Of a stretch of DNA of 63,227 nucleotides, positions 1 through 9,156 are shown in pieces. Source of the DNA: Myxococcota bacterium (GTDB taxonomy: Bacteria; Myxococcota_A; Polyangia; Polyangiales; Polyangiaceae); contig CAUJEM010000037.1 of assembly GCA_963169915.1 (NCBI GenBank), positions 1-63,227 on the forward strand, in the 5' to 3' direction. The notes below the pieces were generated by a model, which searched no databases, was not told the DNA's origin, and saw nothing but the letters and a program-made list of their open reading frames with translations. Every line of letters starts with the position of its first letter. Position 1 is the first letter of the stretch. A program made the position numbers and the translations under genes.

Positions 1-1
1 G

Positions 2-139
2 ATGGTGATGCCCGGCGACAACATCACGATGGAGATCGAGCTCATCACCACGGTGGCGCTCGAGGAGCAGATGCGCTTCGCCATCCGCGAGGGCGGCAAG
101 ACCGTCGGCGCCGGCGTCGTCACCAAGATCCTAGAGTGA
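2..139 (+). CDS. tuf: Elongation factor Tu, C-terminal end (partial)
   Basis: This is the last 45 codons of EF-Tu, the GTPase that brings aminoacyl-tRNA to the ribosome. The reading frame is open from the left edge and ends at a TGA. The visible residues match the end of EF-Tu domain III: MPGDN near the start, then the [20 protein letters not shown] core, with a short VTKILE tail. The 5' part lies outside the window. A tuf gene just before rpsJ is the usual junction of the str and S10 operons, so rpsL, rpsG and fusA are probably just upstream (inference). Confidence 0.95.
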   Translation: MVMPGDNITMEIELITTVALEEQMRFAIREGGKTVGAGVVTKILE

Positions 140-146
140 GCCCCTC

Positions 147-185
147 GGGGTCGAGGCCTCGGCGTCCGCCGCGCGCCTCGACCCC
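147..185 (+). terminator. Hairpin between tuf and rpsJ
   Basis: A perfect 11-bp inverted repeat (147-157 and 175-185) encloses a 17-base loop that can fold further. It starts 7 bases after the tuf stop. No T-tract follows, so it could be a terminator, an attenuator or a processing site separating tuf from the S10 genes. The rest of the 131-base spacer (140-270) shows no convincing promoter. Confidence 0.5.
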
Positions 186-270
186 ATCACCTCGCCGCGC
201 TCGCGGCCTCATCAGCGAAGCAGTCCAGTGAGCCCAGATGTCCTGGGTTCACCAGCCAAGAAGAGCCCCC

Positions 271-582
271 ATGGCCGATACCACCAAGATCCGCATTCGC
301 CTCAAGGCGTTCGATCACCAGCTCCTCGACAAGTCCACGACGGACATCGTGGACACCGCGCGTCGCACCGGCGCGCGCGTCGCGGGACCCATCCCGCTCC
401 CCACCTCCATCCGTAAGTACACGGTGCTGCGTGGGCCCCACGTGGACAAGAAGTCCCGTGAACAATTCGAGGTCCGCACCCACAAGCGGCTGCTGGACAT
501 CCTCGAGCCCACGGCCCAGACCCTCGAAGCGCTGATGAAGCTAGATTTGTCGGCCGGTGTGGACGTGGAGATCAAGAGCTGA
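271..582 (+). CDS. rpsJ: 30S ribosomal protein S10
   Basis: S10 (103 aa) is a small-subunit head protein and, as NusE, a partner in transcription antitermination. The start [16 protein letters not shown] and the motifs GPIPLPT and [13 protein letters not shown] are typical. The ATG at 271 is chosen because family homology begins exactly there; the frame is open 11 codons further upstream without conserved sequence. It is the first gene of the S10 cluster. The next gene is rplD only 13 bases later, so the usual rplC is absent. Confidence 0.97.
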   Translation: MADTTKIRIRLKAFDHQLLDKSTTDIVDTARRTGARVAGPIPLPTSIRKYTVLRGPHVDKKSREQFEVRTHKRLLDILEPTAQTLEALMKLDLSAGVDVEIKS

Positions 583-595
583 GGAGCAAAGAGCC

Positions 596-1255
596 ATGCC
601 GAAACTCGACGTTTATGATCTGGAGCGCAAGAAGGTCGGCGAGCTACAGCTCGCTGACGAGGTCTTTGCGGCGGACATCAAGGAGCACCTCGTCCACGAG
701 GTCGTAGTGGCGCAGCTCGCCTCGCGGCGGGCCGGCACGCGCGCCGCCAAGGAGCGCAGCGCCGTCTCGGGGTCTTCCAAGAAGATCGTGAAGCAGAAGG
801 GGACCGGCGGCGCTCGCCACGGCTCCATCCGTGCGCCCATCTTCGTCGGCGGCGGGCGCGCCCACGCGCCGCGTCCCCAGGACTGGAGCTACCGCCCGCC
901 GCGGCAGGTGCGACTGAGCGCGCTCAAGAGCGCCCTCAGCCTGCTCATCAAGGAGGGTCGCGTCACGGTGGTGGACAACATCCAGCTCGCGGAGGTCAAG
1001 ACCAAGCAGCTTGCCAAGGTGCTCACCGCGCTCAAGGCCCCCCGCAAGACGCTCGTGGTCGACGACAAGAGCAACGAGAAGCTGCGCTTGTCCATCGGCA
1101 ACATGCAAAATAACCAGTTTTTGCCGCCCGAGGGCGTCAACGTCTACGACTTGCTCCGGCACGAACACCTCGTGCTGAGCAAGGACGCTGCCAAGGCGCT
1201 CGAGGCGCGCTGCCTTGGTCTGCTCAGTGAAGCCCCCAACGGAGCAAAGTCATGA
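596..1255 (+). CDS. rplD: 50S ribosomal protein L4
   Basis: L4 (219 aa) binds 23S rRNA domain I and lines the exit tunnel with a long loop. Typical parts are the N-terminal [16 protein letters not shown], the tunnel-loop segment with [12 protein letters not shown] (about residues 63-74), and the C-terminal [13 protein letters not shown]. Length is normal. The ATG at 596 follows an AGGAGC-type ribosome binding site just after the rpsJ stop. In some bacteria L4 represses its own operon through a leader; no such leader is evident here. The stop overlaps the rplW start (ATGA). Confidence 0.97.
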   Translation: MPKLDVYDLERKKVGELQLADEVFAADIKEHLVHEVVVAQLASRRAGTRAAKERSAVSGSSKKIVKQKGTGGARHGSIRAPIFVGGGRAHAPRPQDWSYRPPRQVRLSALKSALSLLIKEGRVTVVDNIQLAEVKTKQLAKVLTALKAPRKTLVVDDKSNEKLRLSIGNMQNNQFLPPEGVNVYDLLRHEHLVLSKDAAKALEARCLGLLSEAPNGAKS

Positions 1256-1545
1256 GTCCCGAGCACGTCATCAAACGCCCCATCGCCCTGACGGAGAAGG
1301 CCGCTCGCCTCAAGGAGACCAACCAGGTCGTCTTCGAGGTCGCGATCGGCGCGAACAAGATCGAGATCCGCGACGCCGTGGAGAAGCTCTTCGGCGTGAA
1401 GGTCACGGACGTGAACACGCTCGTGCAGCGTGGCAAAGTCAAGCGCATGGGGCGCGGCCTCGCCAAGCGCCGCAACTGGAAGAAGGCCATCGTGACCCTG
1501 CGCGAGGGTGACGACATTCAGTTCTTCGACGAGTCGCAGGAGTAG
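1252..1545 (+). CDS. rplW: 50S ribosomal protein L23
   Basis: L23 (97 aa) sits at the tunnel exit and is the docking site for trigger factor and SRP. Recognisable are the N-terminal [11 protein letters not shown], the [16 protein letters not shown] strand and the VKVTDVNTL region. The ATG overlaps the rplD stop by four bases, so translation is probably coupled. Length is usual for the family. Confidence 0.96.
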   Translation: MSPEHVIKRPIALTEKAARLKETNQVVFEVAIGANKIEIRDAVEKLFGVKVTDVNTLVQRGKVKRMGRGLAKRRNWKKAIVTLREGDDIQFFDESQE

Positions 1546-1549
1546 CAAG

Positions 1550-2380
1550 ATGGGAATCAAAGCCTTCAAGCCGACGTCCGCGGGGCGTCGCTTCTACACC
1601 GTCAGTGACTTCAAGGAGCTGACGACCTCCAAGCCGGAGCGCTCGCTGCTGGAGAAGCAGACGAGCACCGGTGGCCGGAACAACTACGGGCGCATCACGT
1701 CGCGCTTCCGAGGTGGTGGGCACAAGCACCGTTACCGCTTGATCGACTTCAAGCGCGGCAAGCTCGGCGTCCCCGCCGTGGTGGCGGAGATCGAGTACGA
1801 TCCGAACCGTACGGCGCGCATCGCCCTCCTGCACTACGCGGACGGAGAGAAGGCGTACATCCTGGCGCCGGACGGCCTCAAGCAGGGCGACACCATCGTC
1901 TCCAGCCTGCACGCCGACATCAAGCCGGGCAACTCCCTGCCGCTGGGCGCCATCCCCACCGGGACGGCCATCCACAACATCGAGCTGCGCAAGGGCAAGG
2001 GCGGGCAGCTCGTGCGCTCGGCGGGCGTCTCCGCGACCCTCATGGCGAAGGACGGGGACTACGCGCAGGTCAAGCTCCCGAGCGGGGAAATCCGCAAGGT
2101 GCACCTCGGCTGCCGCGCCACCATCGGGCAGGTCTCCAACCACGACCACCAGAACATCAGCCTGGGCAAGGCGGGCCGGCAGCGGTGGCTCGGCAAGCGC
2201 CCCCACAACCGTGGCGTCACCATGAACCCGGTGGATCATCCGATGGGTGGTGGTGAGGGGCGCACCAGCGGCGGCCGTCACCCCTGTTCACCCTGGGGCA
2301 AGCTCAGCAAGGGTGCGAAGACGCGCACGAACAAGCGCACCAACGGCATGATTGTGAAGCACCGTAAGGCGAAGGGCTAA
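1550..2380 (+). CDS. rplB: 50S ribosomal protein L2
   Basis: L2 (276 aa) is a core large-subunit protein needed for subunit association and peptidyl transfer. The sequence runs from [14 protein letters not shown] through [20 protein letters not shown] to the C-terminal [16 protein letters not shown], which contains the His residue important for peptidyl transferase activity. The ATG at 1550 is four bases after the rplW TAG; homology starts there. Full length. Confidence 0.98.
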   Translation: MGIKAFKPTSAGRRFYTVSDFKELTTSKPERSLLEKQTSTGGRNNYGRITSRFRGGGHKHRYRLIDFKRGKLGVPAVVAEIEYDPNRTARIALLHYADGEKAYILAPDGLKQGDTIVSSLHADIKPGNSLPLGAIPTGTAIHNIELRKGKGGQLVRSAGVSATLMAKDGDYAQVKLPSGEIRKVHLGCRATIGQVSNHDHQNISLGKAGRQRWLGKRPHNRGVTMNPVDHPMGGGEGRTSGGRHPCSPWGKLSKGAKTRTNKRTNGMIVKHRKAKG

Positions 2381-2383
2381 TCC

Positions 2384-2674
2384 ATGGCGCGTAGCATCAA
2401 GAAGGGTCCGTTCATCGACGGTCACCTAGCGAAGAAGATTGAAGAGGCGATCGCCTCCAGCAAGAAGTCGGTCATCAAGACCTGGTCCCGGCGCTCCACC
2501 ATCTTCCCGGAGGCGGTGGGCCTCACCTTCGCCGTCCACAATGGCCGGAAGTTCGTCCCGGTGTTCGTCAGTGAGAACATGGTGGGGCACAAGCTCGGGG
2601 AGTTTGCCCCCACGCGCACCTACCACGGGCACTCCGGAGACAAGAAGGGCAAGGCCCCGCCCGGTAAGAAGTGA
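2384..2674 (+). CDS. rpsS: 30S ribosomal protein S19
   Basis: S19 (96 aa) binds 16S rRNA in the 30S head, forms a complex with S13 and contacts tRNA. The start [15 protein letters not shown] and the core [12 protein letters not shown] and [10 protein letters not shown] are characteristic. It follows rplB by three bases. A GTG overlapping its stop opens a 74-codon frame through the next spacer, discussed separately. Unlike the usual few bases, 311 bases separate this gene from rplV. Confidence 0.97.
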   Translation: MARSIKKGPFIDGHLAKKIEEAIASSKKSVIKTWSRRSTIFPEAVGLTFAVHNGRKFVPVFVSENMVGHKLGEFAPTRTYHGHSGDKKGKAPPGKK

Positions 2675-2985
2675 GCCCCCGGGGGGGCCCCGCGGAGGGG
2701 GCTGGCCCCCCCTCCGCGACCCCTGAACACCTGAGACCATCAGGAAATACTCGCCGGTCCGCGCCCTCTTCGGCTTGCGGGGCGGTGCCCCCTCTGCTAA
2801 TGACGCGCTCCCCTCGATTGACGCTCACCCGGCCGCGGCTGGCCCTCCGGCAGGTGAGCGTCGACGACGGTCAGACCATCATCTCCCCAGGATGACAGGT
2901 GGCCATCGCCGGAGGGGCAGCCAGCCAAAGCGTAGTGTCGCCGCGAGTCGCACCAGCAACCCACGGCTCACGAGGAAACGCCAAG
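2675..2985 (+). other. Unusually long structured spacer between rpsS and rplV
   Basis: These 311 bases carry no recognised gene. They contain a perfect 11-bp GC-rich stem (2691-2701 with 2708-2718, 6-base loop), a perfect 10-bp stem (2820-2829 with 2853-2862) enclosing a palindrome-rich segment, and a 9-base direct repeat AGACCATCA at 2734-2742 and 2873-2881. A frame starting at GTG 2671 stays open to 2895 (74 codons) and overlaps the rpsS stop as GTGA, but its product is Pro/Arg/Ser rich and it uses codons such as AGA, AAT and ACT that neighbours avoid; I do not call it a gene. A structured RNA, processing site or internal promoter is possible. Confidence 0.5.
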
Positions 2986-3327
2986 ATGATCAGTACCGCC
3001 AAAGCAAAGTTCCAGCGTATCAGCCCGCGCAAAGCGCGGATGATCATCAACTTGGTGCGCGGCCGCTCCGCGGCCGAGGCGCTACAACTGCTGGATTTCA
3101 CCCACAAGGCGGCGGCCCCGGCCGTCAAGAAGCTCATCGCCAGCGCGCTGGCGAACGCCAAGCTGCAGAGCCCGGGGGTCGACACGGATTCCCTGTTCAT
3201 CAGCAAGGCCACCGTAGACAAGGGCCCCAACGCGCACATGCGCCGCTGGCGGCCGCGGGCGCAGGGCCGCGCCACGCGCATCACCAAGGGCGTCAGCCAC
3301 ATCCACATCGAACTCGATCGGCGCTGA
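2986..3327 (+). CDS. rplV: 50S ribosomal protein L22
   Basis: L22 (113 aa) lines the narrow part of the exit tunnel near L4. Visible motifs are the N-terminal FQRISPRKARMIINLVRG and the beta-hairpin with MRRWRPRAQGRATRITKG. The ATG at 2986 is chosen because homology begins at MISTAKAKF and a GAGGAAA ribosome binding site precedes it. The frame extends to a GTG at 2899 that would add 29 unconserved residues. Length from 2986 matches the family. Confidence 0.96.
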   Translation: MISTAKAKFQRISPRKARMIINLVRGRSAAEALQLLDFTHKAAAPAVKKLIASALANAKLQSPGVDTDSLFISKATVDKGPNAHMRRWRPRAQGRATRITKGVSHIHIELDRR

Positions 3328-3349
3328 GCGCACCTAGCAAAGGCGACCC

Positions 3350-4042
<693 letters not shown>

Positions 4043-4045
4043 CCC

Positions 4046-4459
4046 ATGCTTTCTCCCAAGCGCACTAAGTTCCGCAAGCAGCAGAAGGGTCGCAACCGCG
4101 GCCTCGCTTGGCGTGGCTCGGACGTCTCCTTCGGGGACTTCGGCCTGCAAGCGGTGGAGCACAGCTACGTCACGGCCCGACAGATCGAGGCCGGGCGTAT
4201 GGCCATCCAGCGCCACGTCAAGCGCCAGGGCAAGCTGTGGATCCGCATCTTCCCGGACAAACCCATCACCAAGAAGCCGCTCGAGGTCCGAATGGGTAGC
4301 GGCAAGGGCGCGGTCGAGGGGTGGGTCGCGGTGGTCAAGCCGGGCAGCGTGATGTTCGAGATCTCTGGGCTCCCGGAGAACGTGGTGCGCGAGGCCTTCG
4401 CGCTGGCAGCCTCCAAGCTGCCGCTCCACACCCGGGTCCTGGTGAGGAGTGAGCTGTGA
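4046..4459 (+). CDS. rplP: 50S ribosomal protein L16
   Basis: L16 (137 aa) binds near the A and P sites of the large subunit. The start [19 protein letters not shown], the [14 protein letters not shown] segment ([19 protein letters not shown]) and [18 protein letters not shown] region are diagnostic. It follows rpsC by three bases and its TGA overlaps the rpmC ATG (TGATG). Confidence 0.97.
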   Translation: MLSPKRTKFRKQQKGRNRGLAWRGSDVSFGDFGLQAVEHSYVTARQIEAGRMAIQRHVKRQGKLWIRIFPDKPITKKPLEVRMGSGKGAVEGWVAVVKPGSVMFEISGLPENVVREAFALAASKLPLHTRVLVRSEL

Positions 4460-4662
4460 TGAAGGCCAAAGATCTCAGGGAGCGCTCGACGGAAGATCTC
4501 CGCGAGCTCAGGGGCACCCTCAAGAAGGACCTCTTCTCGTACCGGATGAAGAACTTCGTCAACCAGCTCGAGAACACGAGCCTGCTGAACAAGTCGAGGA
4601 AGGACCTCGCACGTATCGAGCTCATTTTGAGCGAGCGTGGCGAAGAAGGAGCCAAGCCGTGA
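4459..4662 (+). CDS. rpmC: 50S ribosomal protein L29
   Basis: L29 (67 aa) is a helical hairpin next to L23 at the tunnel exit. The sequence [17 protein letters not shown] followed by a second helix ending [13 protein letters not shown] fits the family. The ATG at 4459 overlaps the rplP stop; a GTG one codon upstream is also possible. The stop overlaps the rpsQ GTG as GTGA. Confidence 0.95.
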   Translation: MKAKDLRERSTEDLRELRGTLKKDLFSYRMKNFVNQLENTSLLNKSRKDLARIELILSERGEEGAKP

Positions 4663-4955
4663 GCGCAACGGAAGAGTCCAAGGTCAGTAGCCAGCCGTCG
4701 CGCCGTCGCCTCGTCGGCCGCGTCCGCAGCGACAAGATGGACAAGACCATCGTCGTGGAGGTCGTCCGCTTCAAGCTGGATCCGGTCTATAAGAAGTACG
4801 TCCGCGTCCGTAAGCGCTACAAGGCGCACGACGAGAAGAACGAGTGCAAGGTGGGCGACCGCGTGGAGATCGTGGAGCATCGTCCGCTGTCGCGTGACAA
4901 GCGCTGGAACCTCGTGCGCGTGATCGAGCGCGCCATCCAGGAGGTCGGCTCATGA
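4659..4955 (+). CDS. rpsQ: 30S ribosomal protein S17
   Basis: S17 (98 aa) is a primary 16S rRNA-binding OB-fold protein. The core [19 protein letters not shown] and the [19 protein letters not shown] segment are typical. The start is the GTG at 4659 overlapping the rpmC stop; the frame is open further upstream into rpmC, but that sequence is not S17-like. The first 13 residues are a short non-conserved extension. The stop overlaps the rplN ATG. Confidence 0.94.
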   Translation: MSATEESKVSSQPSRRRLVGRVRSDKMDKTIVVEVVRFKLDPVYKKYVRVRKRYKAHDEKNECKVGDRVEIVEHRPLSRDKRWNLVRVIERAIQEVGS

Positions 4956-5320
4956 TCCAGACGCAGTCCTACCTCGACATCGCCGACAACTCCGGCGCCA
5001 AGCTGGTGCAGTGCATCAAGGTGCTGGGTGGCTCGCGGCGTCGCTACGCCGGCCTGGGGGACATCATCGTCGTCACCATCAAGGAGGCGCTCCCGGGCAG
5101 CAAGGTGAAGAAGGGAGCCACCGCCAAGGCCGTGGTCGTCCGCACCGCGCGCGAGTACCGCCGCGTCGACGGCAGCTACATCAAGTTCGACACGAACAGC
5201 GCCGTGCTCATCAACGCGCAGAGTGAGCCCGTGGGCACGCGCATCTTCGGCCCGGTCGCGCGCGAGCTGCGCGGCAAGAAGTTCATGAAGATCATTTCGC
5301 TCGCGCCGGAGGTGCTGTGA
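4952..5320 (+). CDS. rplN: 50S ribosomal protein L14
   Basis: L14 (122 aa) sits at the subunit interface and forms a bridge to 16S rRNA; RsfS docks on it. [27 protein letters not shown] at the N-terminus and the C-terminal [14 protein letters not shown] and [10 protein letters not shown] are nearly universal. The ATG overlaps the rpsQ stop. Confidence 0.98.
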   Translation: MIQTQSYLDIADNSGAKLVQCIKVLGGSRRRYAGLGDIIVVTIKEALPGSKVKKGATAKAVVVRTAREYRRVDGSYIKFDTNSAVLINAQSEPVGTRIFGPVARELRGKKFMKIISLAPEVL

Positions 5321-5634
5321 TGCGTCGCTTGAGAGTGGGTGACCTGGTGCAGGTCACCGGCGGTGATCACAAGGGCGCTCGGGGCAAGGTCGTGCGTGTG
5401 GACGAGGCACGTGGTCGCGTCGTGGTGGAGGGCGTCAACACGGTGCGCCGTCACGTCAAGCCCACGCAGCAGCGCCAAGGCGGCATCGTGGAGCTGGAGG
5501 CGCCGCTCGCCATCTCGCGGGTGATGCCGGTCGACCCCCAGACGGACAAGCCGACGCGCGTGCGGTATCAGATGAAGGACGGCAAGAAGGTCCGTATCGC
5601 CAAGAGCGGTGCAGAGATCGTCTCGCAGAGGTGA
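5320..5634 (+). CDS. rplX: 50S ribosomal protein L24
   Basis: L24 (104 aa) starts assembly of the large subunit. It has the KOW motif ([20 protein letters not shown], residues about 7-26), then [16 protein letters not shown] and the [18 protein letters not shown] segment. The ATG at 5320 overlaps the rplN stop; a GTG one codon earlier gives one extra residue. Confidence 0.96.
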   Translation: MRRLRVGDLVQVTGGDHKGARGKVVRVDEARGRVVVEGVNTVRRHVKPTQQRQGGIVELEAPLAISRVMPVDPQTDKPTRVRYQMKDGKKVRIAKSGAEIVSQR

Positions 5635-5636
5635 CC

Positions 5637-6197
5637 ATGACCCAGACCGAGAATTCCCAGCCCCGGTTTCGGAAGAAGTACGACGCCACCGTCGTGCCCG
5701 CGCTGATGAAGAAGTTTGGTTACGACAACCCCATGCGGGTGCCGCGTCTCCAGAAGATCGTCATCAACATGGGGCTCGGCGCCGCGGCGAAGAACCCCAA
5801 GCTCATCGACGCGGCCGTCACCGAGCTGACGGCCATCACGGGCCAGAAGCCGGTGGTGACCCGCGCCAAGAAGTCCATCGCGGCCTTTCAGCTCCGCGAG
5901 AACGTGCCCATCGGCGTGATGGTGACGCTCCGGAGGGAGCGCATGTGGGAGTTCGCGGACCGGCTCATCACGCTGGCCTTGCCGCGCACCCGTGACTTCC
6001 GCGGCGTCAGCGCCCGCGCCTTCGACGGCGCCGGTAACTACACGCTGGGCATGAAAGAGCAGATCGTGTTCCCCGAGATCGACTTCGACAAGGTCGACTC
6101 CATCAAGGGCATGAACATCACCTTTGTAACTACGGCCGGGACCAACGAGGAGTGCAGAGAGCTCCTTGCCCTCCTCGGCATGCCGTTTAGGAGCTGA
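5637..6197 (+). CDS. rplE: 50S ribosomal protein L5
   Basis: L5 (186 aa) binds 5S rRNA in the central protuberance. Typical are the N-terminal [25 protein letters not shown] region, [28 protein letters not shown] and the C-terminal [15 protein letters not shown]. The ATG at 5637 follows a GAGG site; an upstream in-frame GTG at 5631 overlaps the rplX stop and is an alternative start. Confidence 0.96.
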   Translation: MTQTENSQPRFRKKYDATVVPALMKKFGYDNPMRVPRLQKIVINMGLGAAAKNPKLIDAAVTELTAITGQKPVVTRAKKSIAAFQLRENVPIGVMVTLRRERMWEFADRLITLALPRTRDFRGVSARAFDGAGNYTLGMKEQIVFPEIDFDKVDSIKGMNITFVTTAGTNEECRELLALLGMPFRS

Positions 6198-6201
6198 ATC
6201 G

Positions 6202-6387
6202 ATGGCACGCGCTTCTCAGTGGGCGAAAATCAATCGCCCGCCCAAGTTCTCGACCCGAGCGGTCAACCGCTGCCACCGCTGCGGCAGGTCCCGCGCCGTG
6301 TACCGCGACTTCAACCTCTGCCGAGTCTGCCTCCGGGAGCTAGCGCTCCGCGGGGACCTGCCTGGCGTCACGAAGGCGAGCTGGTGA
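6202..6387 (+). CDS. rpsN: 30S ribosomal protein S14, zinc-binding short form
   Basis: S14 (61 aa) is a 30S head protein. This is the short zinc-ribbon form: Cys pairs at CHRCG (residues 24 and 27) and CRVC (40 and 43), followed by the [18 protein letters not shown] tail. The ATG at 6202 is four bases after the rplE stop. Having the C+ form implies zinc-dependent assembly; a zinc-free paralogue could exist elsewhere in the genome, which cannot be seen here. Confidence 0.96.
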   Translation: MARASQWAKINRPPKFSTRAVNRCHRCGRSRAVYRDFNLCRVCLRELALRGDLPGVTKASW

Positions 6388-6391
6388 GACC

Positions 6392-6790
6392 ATGGTGACC
6401 GATCCCATCGCAGATTTGCTTGCCCGGATCCGCAACGCGGCCATGGCGCGCCATGAGACCACGAAGCTGCCGTCGAGCAAGCTCAAGAGCGCCATCGCGA
6501 ACATCCTCAAGGCCGAGGGCTACGTCTCCGACGTGAAGACCGAGGCCGGGGAGTCCGTCGGCGAGGTGCTCTCCATCACGCTGAAGTACACCAAGGACCG
6601 CCAGGCGGCGTTCCAAGGGCTGCGGCGTGTGTCGCGTCCCGGGCGGCGCGTCTACGTCCGCCACGACGCCATCCCGCGCGTGCTGAGCGGCCTCGGCGTG
6701 TCCATCCTCAGCACCTCCCAGGGGCTCATGACGGACAAAGAGGCGAGGCAGCGCAAGGTGGGCGGCGAGCTGCTCTGTGAGGTGTGGTGA
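6392..6790 (+). CDS. rpsH: 30S ribosomal protein S8
   Basis: S8 (132 aa) is a primary 16S rRNA-binding protein and, in E. coli, the repressor of the spc operon. The N-terminal MVTDPIADLLARIRNA and the C-terminal LSGLGVSILSTSQGLMTDKEAR are characteristic. The stop overlaps the rplF ATG (TGATG). Confidence 0.97.
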   Translation: MVTDPIADLLARIRNAAMARHETTKLPSSKLKSAIANILKAEGYVSDVKTEAGESVGEVLSITLKYTKDRQAAFQGLRRVSRPGRRVYVRHDAIPRVLSGLGVSILSTSQGLMTDKEARQRKVGGELLCEVW

Positions 6791-7374
6791 TGAGCGAGCT
6801 ACAAACCCAGCCGACCAAGCAGTCACGCGTCGGAAAGGTACCCATCGCGCTCCCGAAGGGGGTCACCGTCAGCGTGGGGCCGCAGGGCGTCGAGGTCAAA
6901 GGCCCCAAGGGGACCTTGGTCAAGGCGCTGCCGGCGCAGATCTCCGTGGGGACGGAGGACGGCCACGTCACCGTCAAGAGCAGCGCGCCGGACGCGGACG
7001 GGCGGCGGCTCCAGGGGCTCGGACGCGCGCTCATCGCCGCCATGGTCAAGGGCGCCTCGGAGGGCTACGCGCAGGTGCTGGAACTCCAGGGCACCGGCTA
7101 CCGCGCGGAGCTCAACGGCCGCACGCTGACGCTCGCGCTCGGGTTCTCCCACCCCTGCGTTCACGAGCTGCCCGCCGATATCACGGCGAGCATCCCCGCG
7201 GAGTCCAAGGGGCAGGTCATCAACCTCGCCTCGCCGGACAAGGCCTCCCTGGGTCAATTCGCGGCGACGCTGCGCGCGCTGCGTCCCGCGGAGCCGTATG
7301 CCGGTAAGGGCGTGCGCTACCGTGGTGAGAACATTCGTCGTAAGGCCGGCAAGGCGGGCAAGGGCCGGAAGTAG
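6790..7374 (+). CDS. rplF: 50S ribosomal protein L6
   Basis: L6 (194 aa) lies near the factor-binding site. It has the N-terminal SRVGKVPIALPKGVTV, VEVKGPKGTL, the GTGYRAEL loop and the C-terminal YAGKGVRYRGENIRRKAGK. About ten Gln/Thr-rich residues precede the conserved start and a short basic tail follows. The ATG at 6790 overlaps the rpsH stop. Confidence 0.96.
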   Translation: MSELQTQPTKQSRVGKVPIALPKGVTVSVGPQGVEVKGPKGTLVKALPAQISVGTEDGHVTVKSSAPDADGRRLQGLGRALIAAMVKGASEGYAQVLELQGTGYRAELNGRTLTLALGFSHPCVHELPADITASIPAESKGQVINLASPDKASLGQFAATLRALRPAEPYAGKGVRYRGENIRRKAGKAGKGRK

Positions 7375-7392
7375 GCCGGGAAGAGCGGAAAG

Positions 7393-7755
7393 ATGGCGAC
7401 TAGGCAACTGACAGGACGGCAGCGGCGCAAGTTCCGCATCCGGCACAAGATCTCCGGGACCGCCGAGCGGCCCCGGCTCAGCGTCTACCGTAGCGGCAAG
7501 CACATCTACGCGCAGGTCATCAACGACGTCGAGGGGCGCACCTTGGCGGCCGCGTCGACGCTCTCGGGCGACCTCGAGGGCGCGCTCACGGACTCCACCA
7601 AGAGTGAGAGCGCCAAGAAGGTGGGCGCGCTCATCGCGAAGATCTGCATCGAGCGCAAGATCGACAAGGTCGTGTTCGACCGCAACGGATACCTCTATCA
7701 CGGCCGCGTCAAGGCACTCGCAGAGGCAGCTCGCGAGGCCGGGCTCCACTTCTGA
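7393..7755 (+). CDS. rplR: 50S ribosomal protein L18
   Basis: L18 (120 aa) binds 5S rRNA together with L5. [18 protein letters not shown] and the C-terminal [26 protein letters not shown] are diagnostic. It starts 18 bases after rplF with a GGAAAG-type site upstream. Confidence 0.97.
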   Translation: MATRQLTGRQRRKFRIRHKISGTAERPRLSVYRSGKHIYAQVINDVEGRTLAAASTLSGDLEGALTDSTKSESAKKVGALIAKICIERKIDKVVFDRNGYLYHGRVKALAEAAREAGLHF

Positions 7756-7769
7756 AAGCAGCAGCAGCA

Positions 7770-8336
7770 ATGGCAAGCGATCTCATCGATGAAGAGAAGC
7801 TCAAGGAGCGCGTCATCCACATCAACCGCGTCGCCAAGGTGGTGAAGGGCGGGCGCCGCTTCAGCTTCTCCGCGCTCGTCGTCGTGGGCGACGAGGCGGG
7901 GCACGTCGGCGTCGGTCTCGGCAAGGCCAACGAGGTGCCGGAGGCGATCCGCAAGGGGAACGATCAGGCGCGGAAGAACATCTTCAAGGTGCCCATGATC
8001 GGCGCCACGGTGCCGCACGAGGTCATCGGGGAGTTCGGGGCCGGACGGGTCCTGCTGCGCCCCGCCTCACCAGGGACCGGCGTCATCGCCGGCGGCGCGG
8101 TGCGCGCCGTCGTGGAGTCCGCGGGGATCCAGGACGTGCTGTCGAAGTGCCTTGGCTCCGCGAACAAGCACAACGTCGTGAACGCCACCATCACGGCGCT
8201 CCAAATGCTGCGTGCCCCAGAGACGGTGGCGACCGCGCGGGACGTGCAGGTGGACGCCTTGCTCGAGGGCTACGAGGTCGCTGAGAAGGTGGCCAAGGCG
8301 TCGAGCGCACAGGCAGCCGAAGGAGCCAAGGGATGA
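7770..8336 (+). CDS. rpsE: 30S ribosomal protein S5
   Basis: S5 (188 aa) acts in decoding fidelity and mRNA entry. Key segments are [36 protein letters not shown] and the C-terminal domain with [19 protein letters not shown] and [13 protein letters not shown]. The N-terminal region starts [20 protein letters not shown]. The stop overlaps the rpmD ATG. Confidence 0.97.
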   Translation: MASDLIDEEKLKERVIHINRVAKVVKGGRRFSFSALVVVGDEAGHVGVGLGKANEVPEAIRKGNDQARKNIFKVPMIGATVPHEVIGEFGAGRVLLRPASPGTGVIAGGAVRAVVESAGIQDVLSKCLGSANKHNVVNATITALQMLRAPETVATARDVQVDALLEGYEVAEKVAKASSAQAAEGAKG

Positions 8337-8524
8337 GCCTGCCGAAGTTGAAGGTCACGCAGGTGCGAAGCCTGGCGGGACAGCCGCACCCTCACCACCT
8401 CGTCATCAAAGGCCTGGGTCTCCATGGGATCGGCTCGGAGGTGACGGTCGACAACACCCCTAGCTTTCGCGGCATGATCAAGCGGGTGCTTCATCTGGTC
8501 CGCTTCGAGGAGATCCGTCCATGA
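8333..8524 (+). CDS. rpmD: 50S ribosomal protein L30
   Basis: L30 (63 aa) is a small large-subunit protein. [12 protein letters not shown] near the start and [27 protein letters not shown], with the final VRFEEI, fit the bacterial family. It overlaps rpsE by four bases and its stop overlaps the rplO ATG. Confidence 0.95.
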   Translation: MSLPKLKVTQVRSLAGQPHPHHLVIKGLGLHGIGSEVTVDNTPSFRGMIKRVLHLVRFEEIRP

Positions 8525-9015
8525 CCACGGCCAACAGTCAGCCCATCCTCTCTCGACTCGAGGGCCCCGAGGGGTCGAAGGCGGTGGCCCGCCGGCTCGG
8601 CCGAGGCATCGGCTCGCGGCTGGGGAAGACCGCCGGCCGAGGTCAGAAGGGTCAGAAGGCACGTCACGGGGGCAACTTCGGGAAGCTGCACTTCCAGGGC
8701 GGTCAGACCCCGATGCAGCGGCGGCTCCCCAAGCGTGGCTTCCGGGTGCCCTTCCCCATCGAGACGGTGGCGCTCAACCTGGCGGATCTCGAGCGCTTCG
8801 ACGCCGGGTCCACCGTGGATGAGCGCGCGCTGCGCGAGGCGCGGCTCATCCAAGGCAAGGCCTCGGTGCGGCTGCGGATCCTTGGCAGCGGCGAGCTCAG
8901 CAAGGCGCTGACCATCAGCGCCCACGGCTTCAGCAAGACGGCGCTCGAGAAGATCGAGCGAGCCGGCGGCAAGGCGATCGTCATCGAGGCCCCGGCGAAG
9001 AGCGCCGAGGGCTGA
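8521..9015 (+). CDS. rplO: 50S ribosomal protein L15
   Basis: L15 (164 aa) is a late assembly protein of the large subunit. The Gly/Lys-rich N-terminal RRLGRGIGSRLGKTAGRGQKGQKAR, then FQGGQTPMQRRLPKRGFR and the C-terminal LGSGELSKALTISAHGFSK are characteristic. The last ribosomal gene before secY; a 141-base gap follows. Confidence 0.96.
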   Translation: MTTANSQPILSRLEGPEGSKAVARRLGRGIGSRLGKTAGRGQKGQKARHGGNFGKLHFQGGQTPMQRRLPKRGFRVPFPIETVALNLADLERFDAGSTVDERALREARLIQGKASVRLRILGSGELSKALTISAHGFSKTALEKIERAGGKAIVIEAPAKSAEG

Positions 9016-9156
9016 GTGCGCGGGGTAGCGGATGGCCCCGCCTCGGCTAGCGATGGAGCTGTTTCCGAGGTCTGGAGCGGGTGCGACGTGCGCAGCCGCA
9101 CCCAGCGCGTAAGCTGCGTGCTCCTGGGCTATCTCGTCCCTGAGCTTGGAGCGTGA
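9016..9156 (+). promoter_or_regulatory. secY leader with overlapping base-pairing
   Basis: This 141-base spacer before secY has a 7-bp stem (9079-9085 with 9097-9103). Six bases of its loop (9091-9096) can also pair with 9113-9118, which is the geometry of an H-type pseudoknot. A GGAG ribosome binding site sits six bases before the secY ATG. The structure may be chance in such GC-rich DNA; a regulatory role is inference. Confidence 0.35.

Noticed and set aside
2899..2985. 29-residue N-terminal extension of L22
   Set aside because: Not conserved in the family; the ATG at 2986 has a better ribosome binding site.
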